From the NCBI RefSeq assembly GCF_033546815.1, contig NZ_CP137846.1, forward strand, positions 590,604 through 654,603: 64,000 bases of DNA, in the 5' to 3' direction. Source of the DNA: Metamycoplasma subdolum. GTDB taxonomy: Bacteria > Bacillota_I > Bacilli_A > Mycoplasmatales > Metamycoplasmataceae. The notes under the pieces are model-generated. The model worked only from the letters and a program-made list of their open reading frames with translations. It was not told where the DNA came from and did not search any database. Numbering within the stretch: the stretch's first letter is position 1; the number at the start of each line of letters is the position of its first letter. Below are positions 21,453 to 33,485 of the stretch, piece by piece. A program made the position numbers and the translations under genes.

Positions 21453-21911
21453 CTATTCTAAAATTACTTTTCCTTCACCATCAATTTGCCCGGGGTGGTA
21501 GTAAGGAGAGTCAGCAGTTCATTTTAAAACAACTTGTTTGGTTGAATCGTCAAATTCAAACTTCAGATTAAGTCTATGCCCTTCACTAATTGCATTGATA
21601 TCAATATAATCTAAGATAATATATTGTTTCAAATTATTCTTAAAAGATTGCCTTAACATTACTTCATTGGAACCATATTTTGCCTTTGCTTGTTTTAAGC
21701 AATCCTTGATAAAATCATAAAGTTCTTTATCAGTTTTTTTCTTGCCTTCATCAGTCTTTTCTAATACAAAAGAAGCTTGAATTTTTTGAAGTTGAGTGGT
21801 AGATAATCATTGATTGTTTTTTTGTGGTACATTAACACAAGAGGCTGACACTAAAGGCAAACTAATTGATGCTAAACCAAAGAAAGAAAATAGTATTTTT
21901 TTTGTTTTCAT
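21453..21911 (-). CDS. Small lipoprotein of unknown function
   Basis: 152 residues. The signal peptide ends in a lipobox (LVSASC, Cys near residue 25). The mature part is a mixed helix/strand domain of about 125 residues with no motif I recognise. It ends in a segment with a WTADSPYYHPGQIDGEG phrase. It begins two bases after the stop of the OppA-like gene (ribosome binding site AAGGAG inside that gene's end), so it is the third gene of the ZIP-SBP-lipoprotein operon. It may be an accessory binding protein for that transporter set. No close family can be named. Confidence 0.7.
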
Positions 21912-21912
21912 A

Positions 21913-24453
21913 TTACTCCTTAATTAGAATATCTTGTAGATAGTTTAATCCATCAAAACTGAATGGTTTTATGATGTATTTTTGATATAAAACTTTTGAA
22001 AAATTTGCAAGCAAAATTTTGTTTTCAAAATTAATTGTGTAAGCATGCAAGTTATTTATTTCATTAATCAAGTTTACCACTTTTGAAAGTTCTAATGTTG
22101 CGAAATATTTATTTAAAATTTGAGTAATTTCAAAAGTGAAATTTTCTTCCTTAATTTCATTTATTTTCATATTGCATAACATTTCTAGTTGATCAAATGT
22201 TTTCTTGTGATTTGATTTTAAATATTCAAAAAAGTCGAAAATCGCAAAGTAAGTTATTTCATCATTTTTAACTTGCTTATATACGTTGAATGCTTTAGCC
22301 AAAATTTCAAATTTATTCTTTAAAACAAGTGTTTTTAGGAAATCAGTTGTTGTTGATTGATTCAATCTAAAAGTTGAATATGAATAAATAGAACTACCAA
22401 ATTTGAAGTATTGATTAAACTTATCAAAATCATCAACTAAAACTATTTTTGCCTTAATTCTTTCATCAATTGTTGAAAATTCTTTCTCAATTAAAGGCAA
22501 TAAGTTTAATTGTTTTTTACTCAAATTAAAAGCTTTAATTGGAAGAGTGAATTCAAGGTATTGTTCTTCAGTTTTTGCTAAAACCTTATCAATATACTTA
22601 GTAATATTTTTCTTGATTATTTCTTTATCAACGGAAGAAATTTGTTTATTTAAATCAGTTAAATTTTTAAGTTTTGTAGCATTTAATTTATTGTCAAATT
22701 GAACTGTTTTATTTATTTTTTCAAGCCTTCCTTTGTCAATATCTAAAATGATTTGTTTGTGGATATTTGCATGAGCATCACGTAATGTTAAATAATTTGT
22801 TCCACTTGTATTTATTGATGAAATATTTATATCATAAGGCGCTTGTGATAGAAACATATCTTGGGCTGAAGTTGAAGCAATTGTGTATGCATTAATTATA
22901 TTTAAAAACATACTTTGAAATGCTAAACTTTCTTTTGAAAAAATTGAATTATAACTATAATTTTGTTCCTCAATTTCTTTCAAACTTAAACCATAAAAAG
23001 CATTAGCAAATGAATCATTAAAATATAAGTTTTTGCCTTTTGGGGTTAGGTTTAAAGCAATATCTGTTGAAGGTAAATATTTAAGCGTGTTTCTTTCATA
23101 TGATAAATTGTATTTTGAGAAATCGCTTAAGATTTGTTCTTTTAAATCAAGTGTTAATCCATCAATGTTTAAGCTAGAAATTATGTTTTGTTTAAAGGCA
23201 TTATAACTTTGAGTGTTGAAAGTACTTTGTCCAATCGGAAGTGTGTTGTATTTGAATTTGATTTCATTTAAATGCTTTTGATTTTGTCATTTTGAATTAT
23301 CACGGGCATATTTAGTGTTTCTATATAAAACAGTTTCGTTCATTGTATTTTTATTAACAAAATAATAAGAACCATAAAGTGTATTTTTGTAAGTTTTGCC
23401 ATATTCATAAAATCAACTAAAACTTTCATCTGAAAAAGGATAAGGTCCGTATTTTTTAATAATATATTCATAAGGAATTGCGTCTAAAAGATTTGAATAA
23501 ATAAGTAAATATTTAAAGGCTTCAGTTAGATCAGTGTCTTTTCCATCTTTTGTTCTAATTTCTAGATAATCTGATTCGATGAAGCCTTTTCATTGATTTT
23601 TATCTTCTAAAAAAGATGAAGAAAGACCAAAACTATCAAAAACATTCACAATATTTTGACCATCAAAATAAGGAGAGTTTTCTTTGAAATTAAGTTTTTC
23701 AAGTTTCTGATTTTCACTCATTAAGTTTTCTTTTAAAAATTTATCTCTTAGTTTTTTATTTTGAAGGGCTTTAACGATTAAGCCGAATTTGAAATCCTGC
23801 AAAGTTACTTCAAATTTTTTGCCATCAATATTATCCTTGCCTTCAAAATTAACTCAATAATTAGCAGTTTGCTTTCCATCATTTTTAATAATAAATTTAT
23901 TTGAATTTTTAAGCTTTTCAAAGAAACTTTTGTGATTAATTGAATTAAAAATTGATGAATCAACAAAAAGATAAGGATTTGAAAATCCATTTCCTTTATC
24001 AAAAGTTGGATATAAAACTGATGGTTTTTTTTCACTATCAGGTACTGAGTTTGAATAATCAACTCTTTTAATATTATCAACACTAAAAATTGATTCATTA
24101 AGTCCTGAATCTTTTAAACTTATTGAACTTGCTTGTTCAAATTGATATCAAAGTTCTGTTGGTTTTAATACAATTGAATCACGAAAATCTATTTCAGGTT
24201 GATTTTGACTTGCTATTCTTATAAGTTTTGGTTGTGTTAAATTATTTATATCTTGCAAGTTTTTATCTATTCCATTTGGATAAGCGTAAGAAAACTCGCC
24301 AGATTGATTTGAAGAATTACTTCAAACTATGTAATTGTCATGTAATTTGTTATAGTCATTTGTACAAGAAATTAAAGAAAAACAAGCAACTGATACAGTT
24401 GCTGGTATAAGACTAAAAAGTAATTTTAAATTCTTAGATTGCATGTTTTTCAT
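21913..24453 (-). CDS. OppA-like ABC substrate-binding lipoprotein
   Basis: 846 residues starting with a signal peptide and lipobox (LISC, Cys near residue 26). The size, the SBP-like phrases (FEVTLQDFKFGLIVKAL; AYTIASTSAQDMFLSQAPYD) and the nearby OppB/OppC genes suggest a mycoplasma OppA-type peptide-binding protein. The match is weak, and I see no ATPase motif like that of M. hominis OppA. It overlaps the upstream ZIP-like gene by 28 bases and is followed within two bases by a small lipoprotein gene, so translation of the three is probably coupled. The start is the ATG at 24453, with AGGAAA upstream, rather than the ATG nine bases later. Alternatively it is an unrelated large lipoprotein. 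Confidence 0.55.
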
Positions 24454-25469
24454 AAGTTTAGTTTCCTATTAATAAATTTAACTTCTTCTTTTGCTTTTTC
24501 AATAGTAATTGTTATACCTGTTGGTTGTGTGTGACTGTGGAAGCTTAAAATAATTGCTGTAAAAATTATAGAAATTGCCAACATAATTAATGTTCCATAA
24601 ATTATTCTTATCGATTCATTTCTATAATGAATAAATTCTGGAACAAGTTCAACAATTGACATAAATACAATAACAGCACCACCTAAAATTTCTAGTGAAG
24701 GTATTAATCATCCAACCTTATTCATAAATGGACCAACAAATGCTCCAAAGAACATAATTGGAATTAATACTAAAAGAGTTATAAAGTTAAATAATATTGC
24801 CCTTTTTTTAGTTTCGCCATATTGAAGTTGACGATAATAAACAATAACTAGTTCTAATAATAAGTGAAGGTTGAATGTAACCATCAAAGCTACATTAGGA
24901 TTTCTTCCTACTCCAGAGAATTGAGCAACCCCATAACCTAAAACAAGACCATCAATTATTCTATGACTTAGAATCATTAATATTGCGGTTCAAGCTGCTT
25001 TGGGGTTGTCAACATCTCGAAATGAAATAAGGTGATCTGAGTGTTGATGTTCTTCGTGGCTTGAATGAGGATCAGTTTTGGATGCTTTGATAAATAAGTA
25101 ACGACCTAAAATTACAATAGTTAAACCAATTAAAGTTGAAAGCCCAATTATTAATGCTGTGTAAGTTCTTTCTAGTCCTACATTACCATTAGTGTATTTA
25201 AGACCGCCAAGTTCTCCTGGAGTGTGAAATCAAGTTTCAATCTGAATTGTTCCTTCTTTCATAAATCCCATTGAACCTATCATCAAAAACATACCAGTTG
25301 AGAAAGCATAGATATAAATTGTTTTCTTATTAGTTATCTTAACTTTGATAAAAGAAAGGATTGTTAGAAATAACATAGGAACTGATAGTAAAATAGCAAT
25401 GTAAATCAATAAATTTACAAAGATAACAAGGTATAGGTTCCCACCAAAGTCAGTACCTTTAAAAAACAA
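24426..25469 (-). CDS. ZIP-family-like metal transporter
   Basis: 347 residues with about eight hydrophobic segments. A cytoplasm-type loop near residues 134-146 is His-rich (HSSHEEHQHSDH). The helix after it carries HRIIDGLVLGYG (His169). It matches the ZIP signature HxxxEGxxxG, with Asp for Glu. A following helix has NLHLLLE. ZIP proteins move Zn, Fe or Mn into the cytoplasm. The start is a TTG at 25469 with GGAGG seven bases upstream; the only ATG nearby (25483) runs into a stop after three codons. The 3' end overlaps the OppA-like lipoprotein start by 28 bases. Metal choice is not readable. Confidence 0.75.
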
Positions 25470-25573
25470 GATTATGCCTCCATTGATTATTTATAACAAT
25501 AAATTATACGAAATATTTTACAATAAAAGTATAATTTTATTATAATAAAAAATGTAAAAAATTAAAAAAAGTT
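25470..25573. promoter_or_regulatory. Divergent promoter region (ZIP operon / lipoprotein pair)
   Basis: 104 very AT-rich bases between divergent genes. TATAAT occurs at 25530-25535 and 25541-25546 on the plus strand, the second about 28 bases before the start at 25574, whose mRNA leader would be short and lacks a good ribosome binding site. Shared control of the two units is possible. Confidence 0.45.
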
Positions 25574-27436
25574 ATGAAAAAAATTAAAACATTATCTTAT
25601 ATTTTAATTGCGGGTTTGCCAACCTTTTCGCTTACTGCAATATCTTGTGCAAAAGATCGCCCATATTTAAATTTAGCTAAAATTAGTAGAGTTTATTTAA
25701 ACAAATTAAACTTAAATCAAATATCAAATTTAGAGAACGGAGCAAAGATTTTCTACTATTATAAAGGCAAAAATCAAAAAACCTATAAAACAAGTTTTGT
25801 TGAAAATAACAAGCTAATTTTAGTTAGAGAGAATGGTGAACGGGATGTTTATACTCCTGATTTTAGTCATGAAATTTATTGAAAAGAAACTAGCTCTTCA
25901 TTTAATACAACTAGTGTAATTGATACTCTTGATAAAACTGATTTAAATAAGTTTATGACAACATATGATTTTGATTCCATTGATTCAGCTAATGGTTATG
26001 GCGATCAATGGTATGAGGTTTTAACTGAAAAAACTGGTCAAGATTTTATAAGAACTGGTGATCCATATTTTGCAGATCTTCAATCAATTATTTTCAGAAT
26101 AATTTACGATTATGATATTGATTACAATTATATGAACTCTAAATTGTTTATTAATAAAAATAAAGAGACAAAGTTATTAGATGGATTTTTTCATACCAAG
26201 TATATACAAGCAGAAACCTGACTTTCAAAAGAATATGAAAATCAAAGAAAAAAGTTTGAGACTTTTATGCTTCTATATTTAAACAAATTCAATGTTAATG
26301 CTCATAAAATTGACATTGATTGATCAAAGGCAACTGTTAAACATTCGCTTGCTGAATCTACATCTTATGTTCAATTTCAAGTTAAAGATATTCTTGATAA
26401 AGACAATAAAAGCTTATTGAATGATTCAAATAAAAACAAAACTTTTTATATCAATGGATTTAGAAATTATGCAACTAGCCAAAAGTTTGGTGTTGGATTT
26501 TCTGGTTTAAAAGAAAGCCTTCCACTATTCAATGAATATGTTGAAAATCCATTGCTTCTTATTAATTCGAAGTACATTTCTGTAATTGATAATATCAATG
26601 AATTTGCTAAAGGTGGTGTTACTTTTGACTTTTGGAACATCAAAGGATTGATGTATTATTTCAATTATTTTAAGGATGAAATTTTGTTTTTGGAAGTTCC
26701 TTCATACCGTGCACATGAAGATTTATTTTATAAGATAATTGATGTAAAATTCGTTGATTATTTAGATACTAACCAATTATTCAAAGTTACTGTTAGAGTT
26801 TATAAAAAGGATAAAACTTTTAAAGATTATGTTTGAATTTCATCAAATTTTGACGACCACGGACATAGACTTAAAGGTATGATTTTAGAAAATAAAATGG
26901 ATAAATTAACCAGTGATGATATTTATTCTTATGATGTCGGAATGAAACCCTTACCTGATGGAATTAAACTTAGTGATTTTTTAAAAACTGACATTGCTAA
27001 TCCAACAGTGTTTCAAAAACTTTTAAAAATGGCGGGTGAACAACTTGAAAACATTTTTAGATTTTGAAACAATGATTCAAGATCAGAATTTGAAACAGAT
27101 TTTTTAAAATCTGATTCAAAACAAATTTATATTTTAGGCTCCTATATTAATAATTATTTATTATCTTATTCTCTTGCAACTCAAGCTGGAAAAATAAGGA
27201 GCGGAGTAAAAAGAATTGATTTAGAAGTTTTAGAAGCAGCTCAAGAAATTGGAAGAGTTAAATTGAAACTTTTATTCAAAGGATGAGCAAGCGAAAATGA
27301 TTTTGATTTTATTTCAAAAGGCGAAAAAGAACTTGCAAGCGTTACTTTATATTGAAATGGTTTTAAAGGCTTTAATAAAAATAAATATGGTGATGAACTT
27401 TTCACAATTGAAAAAATAGAGATAGGAGGAATTTAA
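25574..27436 (+). CDS. Large lipoprotein of unknown function (first of a pair)
   Basis: 620 residues starting with a signal peptide and lipobox (TAISC, Cys near residue 25). The mature part is rich in aromatic residues, for example QSIIFRIIYDYDIDYNYM and FDFWNIKGLMYYFNYF. It looks like a single large folded ectodomain without repeats. From memory the composition recalls the family NCBI calls 'aromatic cluster surface protein', but I cannot verify that. Its stop is one base before the next lipoprotein's ATG, and the end of the gene carries that gene's GGAGGA ribosome binding site. It diverges from the ZIP-like transporter operon. Surface location is well supported; function is unknown. Confidence 0.75.
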
Positions 27437-27437
27437 A

Positions 27438-28487
27438 ATGAATAAGAAAATGTCATTATTTTTCTCTTTGTTATCTTTAAGTTTCGTTCCAGCACTTACT
27501 ATTTCATGCAAAAAACCTGAAGATTGAGAAGATTTGAATAAGTTAAAACCTTCAGATGAAATTAAGGTTAAAAAAACCTTCACTTTTACAAGTGAAGAAG
27601 CAAAAAAGATTGAATCAATTTATTTTGGTGTCATGAAAGATTTACTAACTCGAGTAAAAAATAATTGAAGAGATTATAAAAAAGATTGAAATGAACTTAA
27701 AAGAAATGTAGTTTTATTTAGAAATAAAATAGATAGATTAATAATACAACAATCAAATCTTGATGATCAAAAAGCATTACAAACTTTTTTTGATACTTGA
27801 ATTAGTACTAAAAGTAAAGGCATGAAACTAACTTATGACGGGCAAGAACATGTTAATTATTTTGCACTATTCTTACTTAAATACACCTTAATTTATGATG
27901 ATGTTGCTGCCGTTTTAAATGATGTAAATTTAGCATTTGATGCACAAGGATTTTTAGAAGATCTAAAAATAGTTGATGATAGATTAGAAGGGAAAGACAT
28001 TAATTTAGCAAGTTTACAAAAATCACTTCAAAACCTTTGAAAGTTTGTAAATCAACATCTTTATAATCCAAATAAAATTACTAAAAAAGAAGACCTTGAG
28101 CATATGGAAATTGGTGCTGATAAAAATTCACATACTCACTCTCATGCAGGTGTAAACTTAACATACGAGTTAGGCCTTTGACATGAAAAGTTGTTTGAAA
28201 CGAAGAAAATAAAAGATAGCACTAATAAAACTTTATTTGATTACTTTTTGGATGATTGAAAAAACGTTAAAAAGCATATTGTAATCAATATTGATTCTTT
28301 AAATTATGAAGTTGATTTTAATAGAATAGTTAAAAATTTAACCACTATAAAGAGTTTAGAGTCTGTAACAAAAATAGGTGATATAAAGTTAAGAGAAAAT
28401 GGACAAAAAATTCTTGATACAATAAAAGTTCATATCTTAAATATTGCTAAAAAGTACAACATTCAAGATAAGTTAGAACTTAAATAG
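27438..28487 (+). CDS. Lipoprotein with HTHSH motif (second of a pair)
   Basis: 349 residues. The signal peptide ends in a lipobox (LTISC, Cys near 24), so the protein is surface-anchored. The mature part is mostly helical and lysine-rich. A short HTHSHAG stretch at residues 232-238, preceded by Asp/Glu and followed by another His (LWHEK), could bind a metal ion. It is translationally coupled to the 620-residue lipoprotein and diverges from a ZIP-like transporter with a His-rich loop, so a role in metal capture is a reasonable but unproven guess. It ends at a bidirectional terminator. No family recognised. Confidence 0.75.
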
Positions 28488-28491
28488 TAAA

Positions 28492-28519
28492 AAAATGCAA
28501 CGGTAAAATGTTGCATTTT
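28492..28519. terminator. Bidirectional terminator between lipoprotein pair and opp-like operon
   Basis: Ten-base-pair stem AAAATGCAAC/GTTGCATTTT with an eight-base loop, between converging genes. It touches the stop codon of the OppC-like gene. Confidence 0.85.
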
Positions 28520-29708
28520 ATTTTAAAACAGGATTATAAGCATGAGCTAAAGCATTCGAAAATAGTTTTAATGAAACCGAGAAAGAAACAACTAAGATTG
28601 TTAAAACTAATATGTAAAGAAAGTTTGTTTTGATTGAACTTAAAGCTTCTTTAAAAATTGTTCCTATGTTTAAATTATTACTTTCCGTAATGAAATCTAA
28701 GAATGCTAAAGATGAAACAATTAAGATGTTAATTGCAAGTCTTTCAGTTACTAAGATTAGAAGTGAAGGAAAGATTTTTCTAAATAATTGAAAGTAAATA
28801 ATTTGACCTTGATTTAATCCAACCGCCATCGCTGAATAAACAAATTCTTTTCTTCTTAAAGCTAGTGTTTCGTTTTTACTTATTTCATAAAAAGAAGACC
28901 ATGAAATTAATGAAAATGCTATTAAAATTGCATATCAATTTGTGCCCATAAAAGCACATAATAAAAAGATTCATAAAAGTTCTGGAATAGCATTAATCAT
29001 ATTAGCAAATGATTCAATAATTCTAGAGTATCATTTTTCTTTTTTAAGTGCTACTAAAGCACCCAAAGAAAAGCCTACAAAAATATTGAAAAAGATGGCA
29101 AGTAAAATGATTCCAAGAGTGACAGCAATTGAAGATAAAAGTCTTGAATAAATATCGATTCCATCATTATTCGTGCCAAGAATTGGCTTGAAATTTTGGC
29201 TATTAATTTCAGCGTTTGGAATAGATGAAATATTTAAATTTATTGCTTTTATTAAATCATAAGGATTGTAATATAAAGTAACGATATCAGTTGATATAGT
29301 TTGACTTCCGCCTGAATCAAAAGCTGAGTCAAAAAGTATTTTGAAAACAGGAGTTTCACCATTAGAAAATGCTCTATTTTTTTCAAGTTCTGCTACTTGC
29401 CTTATGAAGTCAAGTTCAGCGCCTCTTTCAAAGTTTCTTTTAACAATTTGAGAGTAATAACTTGGCAAATTATTTACAAAGATTGAACCATTTTGAAGTG
29501 ATTTAGTTGGTGAGTACTTTATAAAGCAAAGTGCAACTAATAAAGTAAGTAAAATTGCCATGAAAAATACAAGTGCAAAAATGTTGGATTTCTTCATAAA
29601 AAAACGGGTTCAAAACATTTTTGTTGATGTTTTTGGAAGGGCTAAATCTATTGACTTAGGTTTTTTAGTTTTGAACTTAAATAAAGAAGGATTTTGAAAA
29701 TTAAGCAT
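28518..29708 (-). CDS. OppC-like ABC transporter permease
   Basis: 396 residues with an N-terminal membrane helix (about 45-67), an outside region of about 130 residues, and a C-terminal BPD permease domain of five helices. The EAA-type loop (SAMAVGLNQGQIIYFQLFRKIFPSLL) fits the consensus contacting the ATPases. The phrase KPILGTNNDGIDIYSRLL corresponds to the HPLGTDNLGRDVFSRLL hallmark of DppC/OppC proteins. It would pair with the OppB-like subunit to import peptides. Its start overlaps the OppB stop by eight bases. It is the last gene of the operon. No OppD or OppF ATPase lies nearby, so these must be encoded elsewhere. Confidence 0.85.
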
Positions 29709-30675
29709 ACTTCCTCCTCAATGAATTTACCTTTGGTTTATTGAAGAATAAAATGCCACTTTGTTTTCTTTGTTCGGGGTTCAAATATTCAACAATAAAA
29801 TCAATAATAAATTTATAAATTAAAAGTAAAAGCAGACTAACAAAAAAGAAGTACATTATCATATTTATTTCTGCTTTTTGAAAGGCAAAAGAGATGAAAA
29901 CTGATTGGCCTGGAATTGAGAAAATTCTTTCAATAACTATTGATGAAGTTATTAATAAAATATAAAAAGGAATTAATGTTTGAAGTTGATTAATTATTAA
30001 TTTTTTAAGTAAAACTTTTTTAAATAATTCTACTCTTGACATCCCTATAGTTTTAGCAAATAAATAATAGTTAGAAGATAAAACTTCTTTAGTGGTTTTT
30101 CTTGCTTTTGCCATAAAAAGTGAGATAGTTCCAAAAGATGTAATTAGTATAGGAACAAGTAAAGATTGTAAGGCAAAAGGATAGTCACTAATAAACTGAG
30201 AAGGATAAGCAAAAATGTGTGAGAATGATAGTGCTAAAATAGCAATTAAAATAAGAGGAATTGTTGCAAAAATAGAGATTAAAAAGTTAACTAAAACATC
30301 GGAAGTTTTGCCATATTTATATCCAATTCAAACTCCTAAAATATTACCAATTATTAAGGCAAAAATAAAGGTTATTAAAGTGAATAAAATAGTTCATTTA
30401 AATTGTGAAAAATACAGTGTTGGGATTGATATATTTTCCCCTCCACCAAGGTTAGAATAAACCTTGCCAAATGAGCCTGAAAATAGATCCCTCATATATC
30501 TTCCAAATCTTGCAAAAATATTAGTTTCAAGTTGATTAAAAACAGCAATATTTGTTTTAATTTGTTTGGTTAAAAGTAAATTAATTGCAAGAAAAATAAC
30601 GCAAAGCGAAACAAAAAATATTGCGACATAAATTAGCAATCTATAGAAAAAATCTAATGCTTTATTGCGTTTCAT
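29701..30675 (-). CDS. OppB-like ABC transporter permease
   Basis: 324 residues with an N-terminal helix (about 10-35) and a BPD permease domain. The loop LFAKTIGMSRVELFKKVLLKKLIINQL matches the cytoplasmic EAA loop that docks the ATPase. IERIFSIPGQSVFI matches the conserved VExIFsiPGlG motif of DppB/OppB. The phrase DLFSGSFGKVY corresponds to the early DLGxS motif. It starts 17 bases after the metalloprotease stop and overlaps the OppC-like gene by eight bases, so the three are probably co-transcribed. The substrate is probably peptides. Confidence 0.85.
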
Positions 30676-30692
30676 TTTTCTCCTTTATATAA

Positions 30693-32687
30693 TTAATCTA
30701 AGTATTTTTTAAAGTTCAAAAAGTAACTCTTTGTTTTATCCTTGTTAATAACTTCAACAATTTTTACTTCTCTATTTTTTTGCACATAATCAAAATATTT
30801 TGAAGATGTTTTATTTCAAATCATAGGAACTCTAACATTTGAAATTGTTCTTTTTACTTCGTCTTGTCTACCATAAGATTCTTTATTAATAATTTCTTTA
30901 ATCTCATCAGCTTCAAGTTTGTTGTTGGCGTTAGCATCTACTCAAAGTTTTACTTTAAAATTATCATTTATTAAAAAATCATTGTTGCTTAAAAATTCAT
31001 AAGGAATACTTTCAGAAGTATATGCAAACATATCGCTTTCTAGCCCAACAAAGTTAGGTGCTCTAAAGTCCCCTAGACCTGAATTTCATTTCTTTTTAAC
31101 AAGAGCTCTTGGTTTAAAAACATTAATTTTGTAAGGTTTGTATGATTCATTTTTTGGATCATTTGTTGAAAATATTAAGTAACTATTTTTAAAACTAGTT
31201 TCACTTTCAGCAAAGAAATCCTTACTTAAAAATCCACCTAAAACAAATCCTTTTGAAGGTTCTTTACTAGTTGTTGGCACATAAATATTTTCATTATGAT
31301 TAGCAAATGAAAGGTAAGAAATTGGTTGTCCATATCCCATAACATCGAGATAAGCTTTGTAAAGTCCTTTTAGAAATTTATTTTGATTTTTTTCTAGCAT
31401 TTCCTTGAAAGGAAAATCGCCAAATTCATTTTTAAAAGTAATAAGTTCTTCATCAAAAACTCAATTGTTTGCAAAAATTCTGGTTTTGATTTCAGGCAAG
31501 ATTATACTTTTATCTAAATAAATTTGAAGCATTTTTACAATATCATCTCCAACTGCTGTTGCTTGAGTATATTGCTTTCCTTTATAGTAACTTACAAAAG
31601 CAAAGTAATTTCTATAGTCATAATCCAATTTGTCTACAATCTTGGTATTAACTTGAAATCCCATTTTTAAAAATTCACGAGGAATTAATTCTTCAAATGA
31701 GTAAAGATAATTTAATTTTGTTGCATCAATGTTATTGTCAGCAAATGAAATTATTCTTTCTCTTTCTTTTCTATTATTAAAGGTGTAGTTATTTTGATTT
31801 AAGTCATTTAATCTTTGAGCAAGATTGGCTGAAATGTTTCCATTTGCCATTTCAAAAAGTTCGCTTGCTGAAAATTTTGAGAAAACTGGAGTAGCTTCAT
31901 GATTATTAAAAAATGATTCATGTGCTTTATTCAAATCATAGGTTTTACCATCTGTGTGTTTGTAATAGTTGGTATTTAAATTTAAGTTTTCGCGGAATTC
32001 TTTTAAGAATTTTTTGTTATTAACATAAGTGTCTTTAACAATTCCATCACTTGAAACACTTAATTTATATTCAAGTGATGAGTCAGCATTTGGATCATCA
32101 GCTTTGTAAGATTGGTTGTAAATGTTTGCTCAATGGTGCATGTATTCGTGAACTAAAACAGAAAGTAAACGCTCAACTCTAAAAATCAAAGTTTCATTAT
32201 CTTTATTAACTCCATTTGAAATTAAATGTTCAACAAAAAGAGCAATTTCACGTGATTCAGGACGATAAAATCCGTTTAAATTTTCACTATCAACGCTGCT
32301 GTATTTTTTATTGATATTGACCACTTTTAACTCATCAATTTCAGGCCCAAAAAACGCTCTTTCATTAAAAGTTTTGCTCAAAAGTTTAAGCCCATCTTCA
32401 CCCAAATAGTAAAGAAGTTCGCCTGTTTCTTTATCTTTTCCATATGGATATTCTCTTAAAGAAAGTTTGCCGTGATTAAATTCAATTGGTTTACCTTCTT
32501 CATCAACTTTAAGATTAAGTTTCACAACATTTTTTTCATCTTCACTAACAATAACGTTGAAGTTATCTTGGCTATTTTGAATTTTTTTAGTAATTGCTCA
32601 AATGCCAAAACCTGCAACCGCAAAGATTGGCAAAGTTGCAAATGCAATTAAAATTTTTGATCATGTTGGTAACTTTGATTTAGTCAT
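30693..32687 (-). CDS. Membrane-anchored HExxH metalloprotease (MYPU_1760-like)
   Basis: 664 residues with one N-terminal membrane helix (about 8-30) and no lipobox, so the rest should face outside. The zinc motif HEYMH lies at residues 180-184, with another His and Trp next to it, inside a hydrophobic helix (LLSVLVHEYMHHW), as in gluzincin or metzincin-like proteases. I could not place the third ligand with confidence. The overall layout fits the mycoplasma family named MYPU_1760 metalloprotease, recalled rather than checked. It is the first gene of an operon with OppB- and OppC-like permeases, suggesting that it cuts host proteins into peptides for import. Confidence 0.75.
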
Positions 32688-32909
32688 TTTTATCTCACTT
32701 TGTTTAATAAGTTAAATTATAGAATAAATTTAAAGACAACTTTGCAACAATAAAATATAAACTAATACTTAGAAAAAATAGATAACATTCTTTTCGTAAA
32801 TAGTAGCAAAGTTTAGTTTTTGCTCAAATTGTAAATTACTTTTATTTTTCAACAATTTTAATTTTTTTCTCTTTTATTGTCATACAATCTTTTACATTAA
32901 GGAGAAAAT

Positions 32910-33362
32910 ATGACAGAGAGCAAAGGTAGATATGTCGGAATATTAGTAACTACTATCTTATTTATTTTAATGGTAGCAGGTGCAATAGTGTTCCAAAATC
33001 TTGACCCAGAAAATGAAATGTATCAAAATATTTCAATTGGTTTTGCAGCAGCTAGTTTAGTTGTTGAAATAGCAATGTTAATTTTAGGATGAAATGCAAA
33101 AGGACTTGGATTAATTACTAAAATCTTTACAGCATTAGGTGCAGCATTTCTAATTTCATTTACCGTAACATTAGTTCTTTCAAAGACACTTGAAGAAGGA
33201 AATGAACATTTATTAAGAAGCAAAGAAGCATTGAAATGAATTTACATTAGTTATGGAATTAGCCACTTAGTACTAGTGGTTTGATACTTCTTTGGCTCAA
33301 TTACAGCAATCAGACTTGCTAAAACTGATTCAAGATCTAAAGAAATTAATCAATCAAATTAA
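32910..33362 (+). CDS. Small four-helix membrane protein (twin 1)
   Basis: 150 residues with four hydrophobic segments, at roughly residues 9-30, 40-60, 67-93 and 110-133. The tail is short and charged. The start has AAGGAG upstream. Layout, length and the phrase VVEIAMLILG resemble the next gene (LEIALLITG), so the two are likely paralogues from a duplication. No motif identifies a function. Confidence 0.75.
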
Positions 33363-33369
33363 TATATTG

Positions 33370-33400
33370 AATGAATCTCTATTTTGAGGTTCATTTTTTT
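33370..33400 (+). terminator. Terminator after twin 1
   Basis: Stem AATGAATCTC/GAGGTTCATT with one G-T pair and a six-base loop, followed by seven Ts. Confidence 0.8.
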
Positions 33401-33485
33401 AATAAATTCCTTTTATTAAGAGTAAATTTAATTTTACGACCCCCATATTAATGTAAAATTAATATTACACAAAGAAAGGAATAAA

